A stretch of DNA of 64,000 nucleotides from Micromonospora rhizosphaerae (GCF_900091465.1 NZ_FMHV01000002.1:3534001-3598000); one strand, 5' to 3'; shown: positions 34,678-43,795, counted from the first letter of the stretch. Numbers and translations are program-made. Notes: generated from the sequence alone by a model not told the origin.

Positions 34678-36117
34678 TCAGCGAGTCGAGGCGGCGTGAG
34701 CCAGCTCGGCAGAGGCCTGGATCTCGGCGCTCGGGCCTACCTCGACTCGGCCGTCGTCCATCAACGTCGTCGTGGTGACACGTCGGACCGCCGCCGCAAG
34801 GTGGTCCAAGCCCTCCTGCAACCGGTCGCTGGTGATGACCAGGGGCGGGTAGAAGAACACCGACACGATCTGCGCCGCGCGAGTCACGCGGACCACGACC
34901 CCCTGCTCGTAGCTCTCATGCCACAGCAGCGCCCGGAACCGCTCTGCGTCCACGTCGTCAGGCAGGCTGATCTCAAGACTGCCGAGCAGTCCGATGACCG
35001 AGGCGCGCGCCGGCCATGGCACCTGCGCGCCGATCTCCTCGAGGCGCAGCCGCAGCTCCGGCTCGCGTGCGGCGGCGTTCGCCACCAGGCCCTCCTCGTC
35101 GATAATCTTGAGGGTGGTGAGCGCCGCGATGCTTGCCACCGGGTGGCCGGCGTAGGTGTTGACGTGGACGAGCGGCGAGCCCTCGAAGGCCTCTTGGACC
35201 CGTCCGGACACGGCTGCCGCCCCCATGGGCACGTAGCCGCTCGTCAGACCCTTGGCCATCGTCAGGATGTCCGGCCTCACGCCCCAGTGCTCGCAGGCGA
35301 ACAGGGTGCCGGTCCGGCCGAAGCCCGTGACGACCTCGTCGGCGATCAGGAGGATGCCGTACCGGTCACAGAGTTCACGAAGCCGCGGCCAGTAGTCGTT
35401 GTGCGGGACCTTGACGGCCCCCGGAATGGAAACCGGCTCGGCGAGAATCGCGGCGATCGTGTGCGGGCCCTCCTGCTCGATGATCGCAGCGGTTTCCTCG
35501 ATGCAGTGTCCGACGCAGTCCTCCCCGAACGAACAGCTGCCGCAAAACCCGGCGAACGGCTGCGGAAGCGACACGAAACCGGGCACCAGCGGCTGGAACG
35601 GCTCGCGGAAGGCGGGGATCGAAGTGGCCGTCGTCGCCCCGTAGCTGGAGCCGTGGTAAGAGCCGTAGCGGCTCATGATCTTGAACCGGCCGGACTCGCC
35701 GCGGCGGCGGTGATAGTCGCGGGCCACCTTCATCGCGACCTCGTTGGCCTCGCTACCGCTGCTCGTGAAACTGAAGATCGGGTTATCGACCGGGACGCGC
35801 CCGGCCAACTCCTCGCCTAGGGCGGCAACGTACGGGTGCGAAGCCCCCGCCTCCAGGGAAACGAACTCCAGTCCACGGATCTGCGCGGCGACGGCGTCGG
35901 CGATGTCGCCCCGGCCATGTCCCACCACGCAGACCCCGAGGTGGTTACCGGCGTCCAAGACACGTTGGCCGTCCGAGTCGATCAGGTCGGTGCCCTCGCC
36001 GTGCACGAACATTCGCGGGTACTTCCCTGGGAATAGTTCATCCAGCTTCCGGAAGTCGGCGGCGTAGTGGCGGACGCGAGTCTTCGCCGTAAGCTGCGTC
36101 GGGTACTGGTTCACCAT
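34678..36117 (-). CDS. Class III PLP-dependent aminotransferase
   Basis: This 479-residue enzyme begins at ATG 36117 with GGAGG eight bases before it. It has the class III pattern: FTSSGSEANEVAMKVARDYH, PLP-binding Asp in LLIADEVVTGFGRTG, and Schiff-base Lys in MAKGLTSGYVPMG. A Cys-rich loop FCGSCSFGEDCVGHC (C-x2-C-x5-C-x3-C) is seen in a subgroup and may hold a metal or Fe-S site. It would move an amino group from an omega-amine to pyruvate or glyoxylate. As the first gene of the operon it sits behind the candidate operator. Confidence 0.92.
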   Translation of the reverse strand: MVNQYPTQLTAKTRVRHYAADFRKLDELFPGKYPRMFVHGEGTDLIDSDGQRVLDAGNHLGVCVVGHGRGDIADAVAAQIRGLEFVSLEAGASHPYVAALGEELAGRVPVDNPIFSFTSSGSEANEVAMKVARDYHRRRGESGRFKIMSRYGSYHGSSYGATTATSIPAFREPFQPLVPGFVSLPQPFAGFCGSCSFGEDCVGHCIEETAAIIEQEGPHTIAAILAEPVSIPGAVKVPHNDYWPRLRELCDRYGILLIADEVVTGFGRTGTLFACEHWGVRPDILTMAKGLTSGYVPMGAAAVSGRVQEAFEGSPLVHVNTYAGHPVASIAALTTLKIIDEEGLVANAAAREPELRLRLEEIGAQVPWPARASVIGLLGSLEISLPDDVDAERFRALLWHESYEQGVVVRVTRAAQIVSVFFYPPLVITSDRLQEGLDHLAAAVRRVTTTTLMDDGRVEVGPSAEIQASAELAHAASTR

Positions 36118-36140
36118 CGCGAGCACCTCCATAGGTCCAT

Positions 36141-36159
36141 AAGTCCGATCATTAGACTT
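36141..36159. promoter_or_regulatory. Candidate GntR operator upstream of the amine operon
   Basis: AAGTC and GACTT form a perfect five-base dyad with a nine-base spacer, 24 bases upstream of the class III aminotransferase start. Position and AT-rich content fit an operator overlapping the promoter of the seven-gene operon. The operon's GntR product is the likely ligand-controlled repressor. Confidence 0.5.
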
Positions 36160-36661
36160 TGGGGGTCCCCGGTCGTGTCAAGCATCACCCTGCGTCGTCT
36201 CACATTCTGGGCAGGCCGGGGCGCGATCGCGGATTAAGCGTCGAGATCACTGGCCGCAAGACCTCCTGCAAGATCGAAGTTGAGCGCTCAACCTGGTCTA
36301 TTGAATCCAGACAAAAGCCTTCCTGTTGCTTGCGCTGTCCAGCGACCGATGGCGGTCTTGCCCCCGTCTTCAGCCTCGTGATGGAAAATCTGCGGCGCCG
36401 AGGGCGCGCGATGGCTTAATGCAACGCTGCCCACCCGACGCCTCGGGGCATCGGGCGCTAGCTATAGCTAACCTTGCCGGCCCGTCGTTGGACGCCAGTC
36501 CAAGGCCGGAGCAGCTGGCAGAGCATCGCTCGTTCCCCGCTGATGCAGCTGATCTCGGCAGAATCGGATGGATCGGGACGCCGTCGACATCGAGGCTGCG
36601 GAGCGCCTGCGGTACCGCCTGCGCTCACGGGGGCAGGTCGTCCCTGTGTGGTGGCGCGGGA
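36160..36661. other. Intergenic gap without a supported gene
   Basis: About 500 bases separate the amine operon promoter from the end of the CHAT gene. Short open frames here have poor codon bias and no family resemblance. The base composition is lower in GC than its surroundings near 36230-36320, which fits a boundary between the catabolic operon and the defence-like island. Confidence 0.5.
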
Positions 36662-37837
36662 TCAGTCGGCGCGCCCGTATACCGCCAGGTTCGCCCACGA
36701 CCACAGCGGGCGGTCCGGCGTGTGACCGGCGGCTGAGCGTAGCGCGGCGCCGGGGCTGGCGCCGTCGGCGAGCGTCTCGTACAGCGATGCCATCTGCGTC
36801 GCGGTGGTGTCGTCGGCGACCGGCCAGCGGGACACGATGACCGATGAGGCGCCGCGCCGCAGGCATGCGGTTGTCAGGTCGATGGGCCAGCGGATGGTGC
36901 CGGCCGCGCCGGAGCGGCAGGCGGCCAGCACCACCACCGGGGGCAGGCGCCAACCAAGGACGTCGAGGCCGGTGGCGGTGCCGCGCGGCAGGTGCAGGGT
37001 CAGACCGGAAGGTGACACGGTGCCGTGGACAGCGAGCGTGAGTACCTGGTAGTGGTGTTCGCGCAATTGCGCGCCGAGCTTGCCGGGTGAGAGGACGGCC
37101 TGCCCGTCGATAACGCCGGCGCGGCCCAGCGCCCGCAGGTACCGCATCTCCGCGGCGGCGCCGGGCAGAGTCTCGTCGAAGACGCCGACCAGTCGGTAGG
37201 GGCGGGACAGCCGCGGCGGCGGGGGTAGCCGCGCCCACGTTGTCAGGGCCGGTGCAACGGTGACCGGGGCGTGCGGGTCGAGGACGGGCCGCCCGGCGAT
37301 GGTGAGGGCCTCGACCGGCAGCGGGCGCAGCGCCGGGGACGGGATCACGATCACCGAGCCGGCGGCACCTTGGCGGGTGAGCGGCAGGGCGCCGAGCAGC
37401 TTCTCGCCAAGCTTGTCGCACACGGCAGGGGTCATCCGGGCCGGTCGGCTGTCAGCCAGGTCTCGGAGCGCGCGCCCGGCGGCCGCGGTCAACTCGGACA
37501 CGCAGGCCGCAACCTGGTCGTCGGCGGAGCGCCAGGCCACCACGATCGTCTCGAGCGATGTGTCCAGCTCGTGGATCCACAGGCACAGCCGGTCGCCGAC
37601 GTCGACTGTGGACGGATCGGCCAGCTGCGGCGGCGTCGCACGGCGGCCCAGGGTACCGGCCAGCAGGGAGCGGTGCAGCAGCGCCTCGAATGGCGCACCT
37701 CGGTTGATCTCGTAGACGGCCAGGTCGACGGCCAGGTGCTCGCCGACGGCCAGCGCCGAGGCCTCCAGCAACCGGGCGGCGGCGCGGGCGGCCCAGGGAC
37801 GGCCGTCCCGTGCGGCCAGGCTGGCAACGTAGCGCAC
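36662..37837 (-). CDS. CHAT-domain cysteine peptidase
   Basis: The 391-residue protein ends in a caspase-like CHAT domain: SVIVIPSPALRPLPVEAL, then the catalytic His near residue 271 (LTLAVHGTVSPSG) and catalytic Cys near residue 305 (VVLAACRSGAAG), followed by the usual LTTACLRRGASSVIVSRWPVAD. Both dyad residues are present. The N-terminal 150 residues are helical, with no clear repeats. The start is uncertain: the GTG has no ribosome site, and the frame stays open upstream to 37979 without another start. It diverges from the SMC/TOPRIM operon and may be a partner effector. Confidence 0.85.
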   Translation of the reverse strand: MRYVASLAARDGRPWAARAAARLLEASALAVGEHLAVDLAVYEINRGAPFEALLHRSLLAGTLGRRATPPQLADPSTVDVGDRLCLWIHELDTSLETIVVAWRSADDQVAACVSELTAAAGRALRDLADSRPARMTPAVCDKLGEKLLGALPLTRQGAAGSVIVIPSPALRPLPVEALTIAGRPVLDPHAPVTVAPALTTWARLPPPPRLSRPYRLVGVFDETLPGAAAEMRYLRALGRAGVIDGQAVLSPGKLGAQLREHHYQVLTLAVHGTVSPSGLTLHLPRGTATGLDVLGWRLPPVVVLAACRSGAAGTIRWPIDLTTACLRRGASSVIVSRWPVADDTTATQMASLYETLADGASPGAALRSAAGHTPDRPLWSWANLAVYGRAD

Positions 37838-38028
37838 TGCTCGCTGCGGCAGGGGATTGGCGGGCGGGTCGGCGGGTCTTGTCGGACCTGACCGCGATCG
37901 GGCTACGGCCGGAGTTGCCGTACACGCTGACGTGGGGTGACGGGCTGAGCATCGACGTTGCCGGGGACCTGACGTGGGTCACCGACGGCTGGTTCCGACG
38001 GCAGAAGCCGGTGGAGGTGCCAGCGTGA
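37810..38028 (+). CDS. Small protein or gene fragment at the head of the SMC operon
   Basis: The 72-residue frame (GTG start or later) ends in LTWGDGLSIDVAGDLTWVTDGWF and RRQKPVEVPA, with good third-position GC bias. Its stop overlaps the next start (GTGA), like all other joints in this operon. It also overlaps the 5' end of the CHAT gene by 28 bases in antisense, which argues that its start, or that of CHAT, is misplaced, or that it is the 3' stub of a lost gene. I do not recognise it. Confidence 0.45.
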   Translation: MRPGWQRSALLAAAGDWRAGRRVLSDLTAIGLRPELPYTLTWGDGLSIDVAGDLTWVTDGWFRRQKPVEVPA

Positions 38029-38573
38029 ATGAGCGGGATACCGCAGTGTGGTGGGCAAAGGTTCGCTCCGGGGGCCCGCAGCGGGCCTCGGCGGGCAGCC
38101 CGTCACCGGCGGGGATGCGGCGGCTGATCGAAGCGGACGCGCAATCGGTGTGGCTGCTGCCGAACATTCCGTCCAGCGCCGGCCCGCAGGTTCTCGCCGA
38201 ATACCGGCAGCAGGCGGTGACGCTGCAGGACGCCGCCGGCACGTTACGGGTTCTCGCCTCGTGCCTGCGCTGCTGCTGGCCCGACCCGGGAACGGATCCG
38301 TGGCCAGGCCAGCCGGCGGACCTCGCACGCGTCGATCGGGTCCTGGAGCAGCTCACCCCGGGCCGGGACCAGAGAAGCCGACAGCGGCTGCTGACCGCCG
38401 CCCTGCGCAGGCTGGAAGCCGCCCGTTGGGTGCTGCAAACCGCGGGGAGGGTGCGGCTGGGGCCGCGGGTTGCGACGTGGGGGCCGCTGGAGCTGTCCAC
38501 GGTCCGGGAGCTGTGGCGGATGATCCCCGACCCGGACTCTGATATGCGGCCGCAGAGACAGGAGGCGCGGTGA
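38025..38573 (+). CDS. Wadjet-like operon protein, small helical subunit (unknown family)
   Basis: This is a 182-residue, mostly helical protein from GTG 38025. It has no recognised motif. Its position directly before a winged-helix-like protein and an SMC-type ATPase matches the kleisin/KITE-type subunits (JetA/JetB role) of MukBEF and Wadjet operons. Rich in Arg/Leu helices (VDRVLEQLTPGRDQRSRQRLL) and in Trp, it ends RPQRQEAR before an overlapping GTG. Function is inferred from context only. Confidence 0.6.
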   Translation: MNERDTAVWWAKVRSGGPQRASAGSPSPAGMRRLIEADAQSVWLLPNIPSSAGPQVLAEYRQQAVTLQDAAGTLRVLASCLRCCWPDPGTDPWPGQPADLARVDRVLEQLTPGRDQRSRQRLLTAALRRLEAARWVLQTAGRVRLGPRVATWGPLELSTVRELWRMIPDPDSDMRPQRQEAR

Positions 38574-39235
38574 GCAGCGACCAGAACCCACTGTTCGAAG
38601 CCGTCCTGGCCACGCTGACCGACCGGCAGCGGGAGCACGTCGAAGCGGCGTACGCGTTGCTGGAACACAGCCGGGAACCGGTCCACCGGCAGGAACTGCT
38701 CGCGTTCCAGGACCCGACGAGCCGGGACCGGCTGGAGCAGTTGCTGCGCCGCACCGGCCGGGTCCTCGTCCAGGTCGACGGGCTGCGGTTCACCTCCGGC
38801 TACGACGATGCCGTCGCCACGCAGTTGACCGGCAGCGGCTGGCAGCCGCTGACCGTGGTCGAACGGGCGGTGCTCGTCCTCGTGCTCGTCTACTCGGTCG
38901 CGATACCGCGCAGCGAGGAACGCCTCGCGCAGGACGTGTGGACGAGCCCCTACCCGACGGCGGAGGAGGACATCCTGCGGGCCAGCAAGGTTCCGGCGGT
39001 CGCGGCGAAGACCGCGTTGAGCAAACTTGTCGCGTGCGGCCTGCTCGGCCGGGTCCGTGACCGCGTCGACGCCGAAGGTGGGTACGTGCCCGGTCCGCAA
39101 CTGCTGCGGCTGACCCCTGCCGTGCGGGAGCGGCTACAAGACCAGCTGATCCTCGCCGCCGCCCCAAACCATCCGCTCGCCGCCGTGATCCGCGAGCGCC
39201 GTAACCGCACCATCAGCAGGGAGAATCCTCGTTGA
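38570..39235 (+). CDS. Wadjet-like operon protein, winged-helix (MukE/JetB-like) subunit
   Basis: This 221-residue protein starts at GTG 38570 behind AGGAGG. Two winged-helix-like stretches can be read: HRQELLAFQDPTSRDRLEQLL with a following strand LVQVDGLRFTS, and a second around VAAKTALSKLVACGLLGRV with the strand pair ending in LRLTP. This is the layout of KITE/MukE-type proteins that bind the SMC-kleisin complex. It lies immediately before the ATPase gene with a four-base overlap (TTGA). Assignment is from fold hints and gene order. Confidence 0.6.
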   Translation: MSSDQNPLFEAVLATLTDRQREHVEAAYALLEHSREPVHRQELLAFQDPTSRDRLEQLLRRTGRVLVQVDGLRFTSGYDDAVATQLTGSGWQPLTVVERAVLVLVLVYSVAIPRSEERLAQDVWTSPYPTAEEDILRASKVPAVAAKTALSKLVACGLLGRVRDRVDAEGGYVPGPQLLRLTPAVRERLQDQLILAAAPNHPLAAVIRERRNRTISRENPR

Positions 39236-40065
39236 CGGCACCAGGCAGCTTCCTCGATGACGATGGCGCCACTGACATCGTCGGGCCGAGAGTCCTTGCT
39301 GGCATCCAGATGATCAATATCTCGCGGTTGTCGACCCATCCCGTGCCAATCACCTCACGAGGACTGATCACCGTCGCGGGACAGGGCCCGTCGGACTCCA
39401 ACGGCGCCGGAAAGTCGTCATTCATCGCCGGGCTCAGCCTGCTGCACGCCGACGACCAATGGCGGCTGCAGTCGGGTGCGCAGGCCGCCGCTGAGCTGCT
39501 GTTCACCGCGGAGCTAGCCGGGCAGGAAGTCGTGCACGCCAACGCCGACCACGGCTACATCATCGGCGTATTCGTCCCGCCAGCTAGCCACACAATCGCC
39601 GAGATCGAGGCGGATGCGTTGACCGTGTGGTTGCGGATCAACCGGCAGGCGCCGCACGTCGAGCTGCGGTGGAAGCCGCAGCGGCACGTCGCGTACGGCG
39701 ACACGGAGAACGACCGGGCCGCCGGCGCCGACCAGCTGTGGGACACGCTGCCGTCTAGTAACGGCCGCACGAACATCCGCGCGAACAAGCTCGCCCGCAC
39801 GTTGTACGGCAGGACGGTGCGGTGCGTGTCGTTCCTGTCGACGTCGGTGCGGGCCAGCGCGACGGCGAACCTGCTCGCCCAGCCGTTGAACGAACTGACC
39901 CCGGAGCGGATCTTCGACGCGATCGGTGCGTTGACCGGCCTGAACAGGGAGATCGACGACGAGCTGAAGGCCCGGCAGAAGGAGTACCAGCACGCGGTCG
40001 ACGCCCAGCGTGCGCAGCACGAGTACGACGAGTGGAACAGGCGGGTCACGTCACCGAGGACATGA
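39232..40065 (+). CDS. SMC-like ATPase, N-terminal part (Walker A)
   Basis: From TTG 39232 (GGGAG ribosome site) this frame gives 277 residues. It has an ABC/SMC head start: ITVAGQGPSDSNGAGKSSF, where Lys61 is the Walker A Lys, then long regular beta/alpha segments, and ends in charged helix ARQKEYQHAVDAQRAQHEYDE, the beginning of a coiled coil. It stops at TGA 40063, while the rest of the protein continues in another frame. The Walker B half lies in the next gene. This is the first half of a JetC/TIGR02680-like protein, cut by a frameshift or truly split. Confidence 0.75.
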   Translation: MTAPGSFLDDDGATDIVGPRVLAGIQMINISRLSTHPVPITSRGLITVAGQGPSDSNGAGKSSFIAGLSLLHADDQWRLQSGAQAAAELLFTAELAGQEVVHANADHGYIIGVFVPPASHTIAEIEADALTVWLRINRQAPHVELRWKPQRHVAYGDTENDRAAGADQLWDTLPSSNGRTNIRANKLARTLYGRTVRCVSFLSTSVRASATANLLAQPLNELTPERIFDAIGALTGLNREIDDELKARQKEYQHAVDAQRAQHEYDEWNRRVTSPRT

Positions 40066-42317
40066 TTCACGCTCGGGAAAAAGCCCGCACCTTGAAGGCC
40101 GACGCATACGACAGCTGGAGGTCGCGGTGCGCACGCTTCCTCATCGACGGGGTCGCCGCGGACGACGACCTGGCCCACGACATCGGCCAACTCGAAACCC
40201 GGCGTGAAGAGCTCGAAGCGAGCATCGAGATCGCCGACGTCAACCTGGAGCGGCTCACCGACGACAAGACGTTCGAGGTCAGCTATCGCCAACGGGTAAA
40301 GGCACACGAGGAGGCTCAGGCCGCAGTCAACGACCTGAAAGACCAGGAGAAGGGAAACGTCGCCCGGATCGAGGTGCACACCGGCCGGATCCGGACTCTA
40401 CGGAAGAGCGCGGAGGCCGCAGACGGGCGGACGCAACCCGAAGCCGAGCACGAACTCCGCGAGGCGGAAGCCGCCATCCAGGCCGCGCAGCGCAACAAGG
40501 GTGTCACCCAGAAGGCTGTCCAGCAGGCACGCGAGGCTCTTAACGCAGCGGAACGCGGCGAGGACGTCGCGGTGGCCCAGGTCCAGGCGCTGCGTGACCG
40601 CGGCATTACGGGCATTCCACTCGTGGACGCGATCTCGCTGACCGAGCAGCAGCGGCCCGTGTGGGAGGCGCGGCTGCTGCCGTACCGGCATGCGGTCGTT
40701 GTCACCGACGCGGCCGAGGCGATGAAGGTCCTAACGACGGTGCCTGGCTCGTTGCTGGTCGAAGCGGACCGCGACGGGAAGCCCGGCGGCCTGGACCTGC
40801 CCAACGCCCCAGACGCGACCATGACCGTGAATCGGTTTCTGACCGCGCTGCGCGACCGCGCCGACGACGACACCGGCCGGATTGACACGACCGCCGGCGT
40901 GTACGGCATCGCCGGGTTCACTGAAGCGATGACCGGTCGCGCCGGCCGCATCCAGGCCGCTCTCCACGTCTTGGAGGAAACGTCCGCCGCCGACGAGGCC
41001 GCCGACGCCGACGTTCGAGCCGCCGAACGTGCCCGAGACCGTGCCGCCGAACGCGTCGCCGCCGCCAAAGCCGCACTCGAAGCGGACGACCTCGATGGTC
41101 AAGTCCGGAAGCTGCGAGTGCAGAACAACCAGATCAGCGACAAGCTGTCTGAGCTTGCCGGGCCGCTCGGCCGGGCCAAGGCGGCGTACGAGACGGCATT
41201 GGGAGAGAAGAACGCCCGCGACGAGCGGATCGCGACGGCGAGGGCACAGTTGAACGCGCTGCGCCGGGAACTGCAGCAAAACCGGGAGACGTGGCAGGAG
41301 AAGACCCAACGACGGCAAGCATTGGACCTGCCGCGCCGGCATGAGGCGTGGGCGGGAACCGTCGCCTCAGCGGAACAGCACCTGCTTACCCTCACCGAGC
41401 AGGAGCACGAGCGGACCATCGCGGAGTGGGACGACCTGTGCGCTTTGCGGGCCGATCAGCTTCACCGGGCATGTTTCCCGCCCGGAACCCCGGATGAGGC
41501 GCTTCCAGAGGAGCTGAAAGTCGTCGACCAGCAGCGCCGCGACCGTAAGCTCAACGCCCACATCCGCCTCACTCCCCAAGTGCTTCGGATCATCGGCACA
41601 CACCTCGACGACCTCGAAGACATCGACCGGCAGCAACTCGACCAGATCCAAAACGGCCGGGCCAACCTCACCCGCACGTTGGTCAGCGCCGAAGACCACT
41701 TGAGAGAGGCACGTTTGGCGTCCACGGCGCTGCGGGCCACCCTGGCGAAGGCCATCAAAGCGAAGCTGAAGCAGGTCTCCGACGAGTTCGACAACCTCGA
41801 CCAGGCGTACGGGGGGTACGGCGCCGGCCTCGACTACCCCGAGCCGGAACCGCCGGCCGACCCGCAGAAGTCCTGGCAGTGGACGGTCACCCCACGCTGG
41901 CGACGCGGCGAGGGGAAACCCCTGTCATCGTACCGGCTTCGCGGCAACACCGCGCAGATGGACGACAAGGCCGTCAAACTTGTCTGCGCCGCCGCGCTCG
42001 CCGGATCCCAGGACCGGCCGCTGCTGCTCGTCCTCGACGAACTCGGCCGTAATCTCGGCTCCGCCCACCGCCGCGACGCGGTGGCTCTGTTCGAGAACAT
42101 CGGGCGGGACCGCGCCATCAGCGTTGTCGGCGCCCTGCAGGACGACATGGAGCGGTACGCGATCGGCTCTTCGAGCCTGTACATCAAGCTGCGGCGAACT
42201 TCCGATGCGTACGCGTACAACCAAGCACCCGTCGTCATCGGCAGCGAGACCGAGGCAGCCCGCGTCGAACTCCTTGCCGAGTGGATGACCTCCTACCGTC
42301 CGGAGCCGCAGACGTGA
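40062..42317 (+). CDS. SMC-like ATPase, coiled-coil and C-terminal part (Walker B)
   Basis: From ATG 40062 (overlapping the previous stop as ATGA) this gives 751 residues. Two long coiled-coil arms flank a hinge-like domain around GIPLVDAISLTEQQRPVWEARL. The C-terminal head has LLLVLDELGRNLGS (Walker B with catalytic Glu). The signature loop is PLSSYRLRGNTAQMDDKAVKL, not LSGGQ. Codon bias suggests that coding in this frame already begins near 40032 (GTG GAA CAG...), so a frameshift in one original gene is more likely than two designed genes. The product partners the upstream small subunits. Confidence 0.78.
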   Translation: MIHAREKARTLKADAYDSWRSRCARFLIDGVAADDDLAHDIGQLETRREELEASIEIADVNLERLTDDKTFEVSYRQRVKAHEEAQAAVNDLKDQEKGNVARIEVHTGRIRTLRKSAEAADGRTQPEAEHELREAEAAIQAAQRNKGVTQKAVQQAREALNAAERGEDVAVAQVQALRDRGITGIPLVDAISLTEQQRPVWEARLLPYRHAVVVTDAAEAMKVLTTVPGSLLVEADRDGKPGGLDLPNAPDATMTVNRFLTALRDRADDDTGRIDTTAGVYGIAGFTEAMTGRAGRIQAALHVLEETSAADEAADADVRAAERARDRAAERVAAAKAALEADDLDGQVRKLRVQNNQISDKLSELAGPLGRAKAAYETALGEKNARDERIATARAQLNALRRELQQNRETWQEKTQRRQALDLPRRHEAWAGTVASAEQHLLTLTEQEHERTIAEWDDLCALRADQLHRACFPPGTPDEALPEELKVVDQQRRDRKLNAHIRLTPQVLRIIGTHLDDLEDIDRQQLDQIQNGRANLTRTLVSAEDHLREARLASTALRATLAKAIKAKLKQVSDEFDNLDQAYGGYGAGLDYPEPEPPADPQKSWQWTVTPRWRRGEGKPLSSYRLRGNTAQMDDKAVKLVCAAALAGSQDRPLLLVLDELGRNLGSAHRRDAVALFENIGRDRAISVVGALQDDMERYAIGSSSLYIKLRRTSDAYAYNQAPVVIGSETEAARVELLAEWMTSYRPEPQT

Positions 42318-43591
42318 CCACTCCCGACACCGACCAGGACACCGAAATCACCCTCACCTGGATCGACCGGCCCGGGCTTGTTGCCTACGCGCCGGTGCCG
42401 GCAAACGGCCGGTACCCCCGGGACAGCCGGAACCGGCCGTGCCCACGCACTGCCCGCCTGCGGACTGAAACCCCACACCTGCCGCCGCACCGGCCCGCCG
42501 GGCTGCTCAGCGACACCGACTGGGCGTGGATGATCCGCAGCGAGCACACCTGGCCCCACGTCGCCGCCCGACTCGGTACCCAAGCCGAAACGATTGTGTT
42601 CACCCTTGCCCGCGCGGGCTGCGTCACCATCGGCTACGACCTCAAAGGCAGCAGCCTCGCGCCGACACCCAAGCGGGTCTACCCGCACCCCGACCTCGCC
42701 GCCGCCGAGCAGGAGCGCCGAACTGCCCGCCGCGACCAGCGAACCACGCTGCAGACCCGTGCCGCCGACCTCGCCGCCGACCTGCGCGACGAATGGCCCG
42801 GCGTCGCTCAGGCCCTGGGTGCCACCGATCACCCGGACCGGCTCGGTTGGGTAGTCAACGCCGCCGCCGACCTAGCGGCCGGCGTCGTCCACGATTCCGT
42901 TCGCGCGTTCGTGCAAAACCATGCCGGAAACACCAAGGCGCGCGACGACGTCCAGCGGCTGCTGGCCGACCTCGGGTTCGAACCCGACGCGATCGCCGCG
43001 CTCGGCCTGTCCCGCAGTCCGTACATCGGCATCGGCGGCCCGATCCGGCTTCGCGCCGGCGACACCCGTGTCGACCTATCGCCGCTACCCGGACCACACG
43101 ACATCCGCCTCAGCCACCGCCACTCGATCAACATTGACGTCCGTGCCGGCGCTGGCCTGCTACTAATCATCGAGAACCGGCAGGCCGCCGAAACGCTTTG
43201 CGATATGGACCCGGACCTGCCGGTCATCTGGTGCCATGGACAGCCACCCGATCCCGTCGTCAAACTGATCACGGAAGCAGCAGCGCAAACTCCCTCGACG
43301 CTGATCTGCACCGACGCTGACCTCGGCGGCGTACGGATCGCTGCCCGGATCCGCGACCGCCTCGCCGCAGGCACGACCGTTCACGTCATTGACGTCGGCG
43401 TTGCCGAACACAACCCCGGCCGGGCTCTCTCGGCTCACAGTCGCACTCAGCTAGAACGATTTACGATCAGGCCTGACCAGATCGGAGCCTTCGCCCGCAG
43501 TTGCCTCGACCGCGGCTACGCCATCGAACAGGAAGCAACCGCAAGAATGGCGCTGGCCACCGCTTTGAAGCGAACTCCAGACTACGGGTAG
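42314..43591 (+). CDS. TOPRIM-like DUF2399/JetD-type nuclease subunit
   Basis: This 425-residue protein starts at GTG 42314, overlapping the ATPase stop (GTGA). The C-terminal domain resembles DUF2399/JetD: LLIIENRQAAETL (acidic Glu), PVIWCHGQPPDPVVKL, and LICTDADLGGVRIAARI, whose DxD would coordinate a metal in a TOPRIM active site. The N-terminal two thirds contain a winged-helix-like segment and DRLGWVVNAAADLAAG. In known Wadjet systems this subunit nicks or cleaves plasmid DNA after the SMC complex loads. It is the last gene of the operon. Confidence 0.75.
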   Translation: MTTPDTDQDTEITLTWIDRPGLVAYAPVPANGRYPRDSRNRPCPRTARLRTETPHLPPHRPAGLLSDTDWAWMIRSEHTWPHVAARLGTQAETIVFTLARAGCVTIGYDLKGSSLAPTPKRVYPHPDLAAAEQERRTARRDQRTTLQTRAADLAADLRDEWPGVAQALGATDHPDRLGWVVNAAADLAAGVVHDSVRAFVQNHAGNTKARDDVQRLLADLGFEPDAIAALGLSRSPYIGIGGPIRLRAGDTRVDLSPLPGPHDIRLSHRHSINIDVRAGAGLLLIIENRQAAETLCDMDPDLPVIWCHGQPPDPVVKLITEAAAQTPSTLICTDADLGGVRIAARIRDRLAAGTTVHVIDVGVAEHNPGRALSAHSRTQLERFTIRPDQIGAFARSCLDRGYAIEQEATARMALATALKRTPDYG

Positions 43592-43640
43592 GGGCCGTCC
43601 GTGGCCGCTGCAACGTTGCGCTTGCCGAAAACCTCGTCCA

Positions 43641-43663
43641 CGCAGGTCACGCAGGTCACGCAG
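43641..43663 (+). repeat. Short tandem repeat CGCAGGTCA
   Basis: The 9-base unit CGCAGGTCA occurs twice in tandem and is followed by CGCAG; GCAGGTCACGGCAGG recurs about 40 bases on. It lies in the 204-base gap after the Jet-like operon. It could be a small operator or terminator-associated repeat; no function can be assigned. Confidence 0.4.
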
Positions 43664-43795
43664 CATTGAGCCTTTTTCATCGTGACGGTGCAGGTCACGG
43701 CAGGTGGAACCCTGGCGCGCCAGTGCCACGGCGCCCGCCGTGTCGGCTGTGAAAATCGCTGTCCGGTTGCCGGAGCACAGTGTTAGAAAGCCGGG

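Noticed and set aside
40021..40065. Programmed -1 frameshift slippery site in the SMC gene
   Set aside because: No X-XXY-YYZ heptamer occurs before the stop; a run GGGAAAAAG lies only after it.
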